Below, in pieces: positions 4,564 to 6,941 of a stretch of DNA of 6,941 nt (within the stretch, counting starts at the first letter, position 1; each line of letters starts with the position of its first letter). The DNA is from Pseudomonadota bacterium (lineage in GTDB: Bacteria; Myxococcota; Myxococcia; Myxococcales; Anaeromyxobacteraceae), in assembly GCA_023419875.1 (NCBI GenBank), contig JAEZXM010000146.1, positions 1-6,941 of the forward strand, given 5' to 3'. A program made the translations under genes and the position numbers. The notes beneath the pieces were generated by a model, which was not told the DNA's origin, ran no database searches, and worked only from the letters and a program-made list of their open reading frames with translations.

Positions 4564-6164
4564 CCGTACTCGCCGCCCTGATGGTGATGGCCCACCCTCC
4601 CCAGGAGGTGCGGGTGGGCGTCGCCTCCTCGCTCGAGAAGCTGCGGCCGCACGATCCGGTCCCCCCGCTCCGCGCCATCTCGCTCCGTGCCGCCCGCGGC
4701 GAGTGCGAGGCAGCGCAGGTCGCCGTCCGCGCCGGCCGAGGCCTCGTTGCCCTGCGGGTCCAGATCGAGAAACCGGCGGGGCTCTCGGTCGAGCCGTACC
4801 GGGTGGTCCATCTGCGGCTCCCGCGGCCCTCGGGCCCCGACGGTGAAGCGGGCGAGTGGCCGGATCCGCTCGTACCGGCCCGGGACCCCGACTTTCGCGA
4901 GGCGCGCCGGGCCTTCCCCGTCGCGATCCCCCCGGGGCGGCTGCAGCCGATCTGGATCGAGGTCTGCGTTCCCACGGACGCCGCTCCGGGCGAGCGCCGC
5001 GGCGCGGTGATCCTCCGGGACGGAGCGAAGCGCCTCGCCCGGATCCCGCTCCGGGTCCGCGTCTGGCCCTTCACGCTGCCCCGCACGCCGACGTTCGTCG
5101 CCGCGTTCGGCCTCTCCACGCGCCTCGGCACCCGCGCGCTGGGCGCGCCCGACGATCCGGCGATCGCGCGCGCGCTCGCGGCGGCCGCGCTGCGCCACCG
5201 CCTGACGCCCTTCACCCTCTCCGCCGACCCGCCCGACGGCTGGTGCACCGCCCGGCGCTGCGCGCTCGACTGGACGCGTCTCGACGCGGAGCTCTCGCCG
5301 GTGCTCGACGGCACCCTCGTACCGGGCGTGAAGGGCGGGTTCGCGGAGGTCCGGATCCCCGCCGCGGTCTGGGCCGGGCCGGAGGAGGACCTCGCCGCCA
5401 CGCTCCGTGCGTGGCGAAGCCACTTCGCCGCGCGCGGCTGGCTCGACCGGCTGTGGCTCTACACGCTGGACGAGCCCGGCGAGGCTCAGCTGCCCGAGCT
5501 GGTGCGGCGCGCGCGCCTCGCGCAGCGGGCGGGGATCCGCGTCTTCGCGACCACCCTGCCGCACCCATCGCTGCACGGGCTCGTCGACGCCTTCGCCCCC
5601 AACCTCACGCTGCTGCCGGACGCGCCCGCGCCCCGCGGGGTGAAGGTCTCCTACGCGTCGTGCCTCTCGCACGGCTGCGCGGAGCTTCCCCCGGATGGCC
5701 GGGCGCGGGCGGCGATGGTGCGCGCGTTCACCGGCTGGCCGGGGTACGAGATCGACCGCCCGGGGACGGCGGCGCGGGCGGTGTCGTGGCTCGCCGCCCG
5801 GCGCGGCCTGTCCGGCGAGCTCTACTACGATATGCTCCAGGCGTGGACCGGAGATCCCTGGACGGATCCGAGAGCCTTCGCGGGGAACGGCGACGGAACG
5901 CTCCTCTACCCGGGCCGGCCGGCCGAGCTGGGCGGAAGGCACCCGTTCCCGGTCGAGTCGATCCGGCTCAAGGTGATCCGGGACGGGCTGGAGGACCTGG
6001 AGCTGATCCGGCTGGCGCGGGCCGCCGGGCTGGGACGGCTCTGCGATCGTCTGGAGGCCGAGCTCGTGCCCACCGCGCGGACCTTCGAGCGATCTCCGGA
6101 TCGGTGGCTCGCGGCGCGGCGGAGGCTCGGGGAAGCGCTGGCGGCGCGGATCGCCTCGCGCTGA
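4557..6164 (+). CDS. GH123/DUF4091-like putative glycoside hydrolase, probably exported
   Basis: This 535-residue protein resembles the GH123 (beta-N-acetylgalactosaminidase) and DUF4091 group. After a short hydrophobic N-terminus (MRAVLAALMVMA) comes an N-terminal domain (about 18-170) beginning VRVGVASSLEKLRP and containing AARGECEAAQVAV. VWPFTLP (169-175) is the usual hinge into the barrel. Later motifs are LYTLDEPGE (301-309), whose D305-E306 pair is where GH123 enzymes keep their adjacent catalytic residues, and YYDMLQAW (423-430). GNGDGTLLYPG (443-453) and IRDGLEDLEL (474-483) are DUF4091 hallmarks. Seven cysteines include two CX4C pairs (230/235 and 369/374), which suits an oxidising compartment. 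The start is uncertain. The GTG at 4557 gives a short signal-like N-terminus but has no Shine-Dalgarno sequence. GTG 4614, preceded by AGGAGG, would give a protein without it. The family is recognised with fair confidence; activity and substrate are inference. Confidence 0.82.
   Translation: MRAVLAALMVMAHPPQEVRVGVASSLEKLRPHDPVPPLRAISLRAARGECEAAQVAVRAGRGLVALRVQIEKPAGLSVEPYRVVHLRLPRPSGPDGEAGEWPDPLVPARDPDFREARRAFPVAIPPGRLQPIWIEVCVPTDAAPGERRGAVILRDGAKRLARIPLRVRVWPFTLPRTPTFVAAFGLSTRLGTRALGAPDDPAIARALAAAALRHRLTPFTLSADPPDGWCTARRCALDWTRLDAELSPVLDGTLVPGVKGGFAEVRIPAAVWAGPEEDLAATLRAWRSHFAARGWLDRLWLYTLDEPGEAQLPELVRRARLAQRAGIRVFATTLPHPSLHGLVDAFAPNLTLLPDAPAPRGVKVSYASCLSHGCAELPPDGRARAAMVRAFTGWPGYEIDRPGTAARAVSWLAARRGLSGELYYDMLQAWTGDPWTDPRAFAGNGDGTLLYPGRPAELGGRHPFPVESIRLKVIRDGLEDLELIRLARAAGLGRLCDRLEAELVPTARTFERSPDRWLAARRRLGEALAARIASR
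4603..4608 (+). promoter_or_regulatory. Strong Shine-Dalgarno sequence inside the GH123-like reading frame
   Basis: AGGAGG at 4603-4608 (continuing TG) lies 5 nt before an in-frame GTG at 4614-4616. It is the best ribosome-binding site near the 5' end of the GH123-like gene. Starting here would remove the hydrophobic N-terminus and begin directly at the conserved VGVASSLEKL segment, yielding a 516-residue, presumably cytoplasmic form. The same bases encode QEV in the longer reading, so the match could be chance. Confidence 0.4.
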
Positions 6165-6180
6165 CCGGGGGAGGTGGCGC

Positions 6181-6939
6181 GTGATCGCCGCCGCCCTCCT
6201 TGCCGCCGCCCTCGCGGCCGACCCGTGCGACCTCCCGCCCGCCGGGCGGCCGTCGTGGACGGTGGGCGAGACGGCCTCGTACGACCTCGATCTCTTCGGC
6301 CTCGTCCGGGCCGGCTCTCTCCAGCTCTCGGCGGAGCGGCCGAGCGCGCTCTCGGGCGGGACGATCGTCCCGCTGCGCGCGCGCGCCCGGACGGAGGCCT
6401 CGATCGCGAACCTCCTCCGGCTGACCGCGGTCGCGCACTCGTGGGTGGACGCGCGGACGCTCCTCCCCGAGCGCTACCGGGAGGAGGCGGACGAGAACGG
6501 GGTCCGGAAGGTGAGCGACGCGCGGCTCGCGCCCCCCGGACCGACGATCGATCTCGCCTTCGAACTCGGCGGGGTGAAGTCCACGGCGCGGTTCCCGCGC
6601 CAGGGAACGGTCCTCGACGCGATCTCGGCCGTCTCCTACCTCCAGTCGGCGAAGCTCGTTCCCGGCGATCGGATGTGCTTCGACCTCCTGGCCCGCGGCC
6701 GGGTCTGGCGCGTGACCGGCACCGTCGTCCCCGGCGGCACGATCGATTCGGTGCTCGGGAAGGTGGAGACCATCCGGATCGACGCGCAGGCGGCCATCGC
6801 CGGCCTCGAGGGAACGCCGCACCGGATGCGCGTCTGGCTCACGGCCGGAACGCCTCGGCGGTTCATCGTCGCCGTCGGCGAGGTGGACCTCGGGCCGGTG
6901 AAGGTGACCTTGACCGAGCTTCGGGGGGCGCGGAAGTAG
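6181..6939 (+). CDS. Exported DUF3108-family protein (second, divergent copy)
   Basis: This protein of unknown function is 252 residues long, the same length as the first DUF3108 copy at 3743-4501. The N-terminus MIAAALLAAALAADPC is a short, alanine-rich signal peptide, with a likely cut after A12 or A13. The mature part follows the DUF3108 outline: VGETASYDLDLFGLVRAGSL, ARTEASIANLLRLTAVAHSWVDARTLLP, a middle FELGG segment, VLDAISAVSYLQSAKLVPGDRMCFDLL (the family 'D..S.lsYLR...l.pG'), VLGKVETIRI and MRVWLTAGTPRRFIVAVGEVDLGPVKVTLTEL at the end. It has two cysteines (C16 and C166) that might pair; the first copy has none. The GTG start has an excellent GGAGGTG (6170-6176) and lies 17 bp after the GH123-like stop, so the two are almost surely co-transcribed. 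C16 is not in a lipobox. The stop is TAG, 2 bp from the window edge. Confidence 0.85.
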   Translation: MIAAALLAAALAADPCDLPPAGRPSWTVGETASYDLDLFGLVRAGSLQLSAERPSALSGGTIVPLRARARTEASIANLLRLTAVAHSWVDARTLLPERYREEADENGVRKVSDARLAPPGPTIDLAFELGGVKSTARFPRQGTVLDAISAVSYLQSAKLVPGDRMCFDLLARGRVWRVTGTVVPGGTIDSVLGKVETIRIDAQAAIAGLEGTPHRMRVWLTAGTPRRFIVAVGEVDLGPVKVTLTELRGARK

Positions 6940-6941
6940 CC

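Noticed and set aside
2804..5401. 865-codon minus-strand frame crossing several genes
   Set aside because: It runs antisense to yggS, the first DUF3108 gene and the GH123-like gene, all of which have recognisable family motifs. The composition is low-complexity Arg/Ser/Ala.
4461..5942. 493-codon minus-strand frame opposite the GH123-like gene
   Set aside because: It is an antisense shadow; the plus strand carries the DUF4091 and LDEP motifs.
4856..6184. 442-codon plus-strand frame within the GH123-like gene
   Set aside because: It is a frame-shifted shadow with an Arg/Ala/Gly-rich translation and no motif.
6181..6228. Lipoprotein signal for the second DUF3108 protein (Cys at residue 16)
   Set aside because: The residues before the Cys are A-D-P, which do not fit a lipobox; an ordinary Sec signal cut near A12-A13 fits better.

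Overview
This very GC-rich window (codon third positions almost all G or C) looks like chromosomal DNA of a high-GC Gram-negative bacterium. The gene content and protein style resemble Myxococcota, possibly close to Anaeromyxobacter. That placement is an impression from the sequence, not a computed result. I see no insertion sequence, tRNA, rRNA, CRISPR array or phage gene.

Left part (1-3317), housekeeping and cell envelope. The minus strand carries the first 111 codons of mreC, the cell-shape scaffold protein, running off the left edge. It is preceded by a convincing sigma-70-type promoter. Diverging from it on the plus strand is a tight three-gene run: a PpiD-like membrane-anchored peptidyl-prolyl isomerase, a Maf-family nucleotide pyrophosphatase (YhdE-type), and a YggS/PLPBP-family pyridoxal-phosphate-binding protein. 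maf starts 11 bp after the isomerase stop, and yggS overlaps the maf stop by 4 bp (GTGA), so the three are probably one transcript.

Middle (3319-3742). A 72-residue two-CxxC zinc-ribbon protein lies on the minus strand, its stop one base from the yggS stop. Next comes a 205-bp divergent intergenic region with a strong inverted repeat (3602-3640), abutting a weak candidate promoter for the rightward genes.

Right part (3743-6939), the least described section. Three exported or probably exported proteins are encoded in a row on the plus strand: a DUF3108-family protein, a GH123/DUF4091-like putative glycoside hydrolase with an Asp-Glu pair in the expected place, and a second, divergent DUF3108-family protein. 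Both DUF3108-like proteins are 252 residues long and have signal peptides. The layout suggests a small cell-envelope or extracellular glycan module, but no function has been shown for DUF3108 and the substrate is unknown. The start of the hydrolase gene is unclear: the GTG that gives a hydrophobic N-terminus lies inside a 10-bp inverted repeat and lacks a ribosome-binding site, while a perfect Shine-Dalgarno sequence sits before an in-frame GTG 57 bp downstream.
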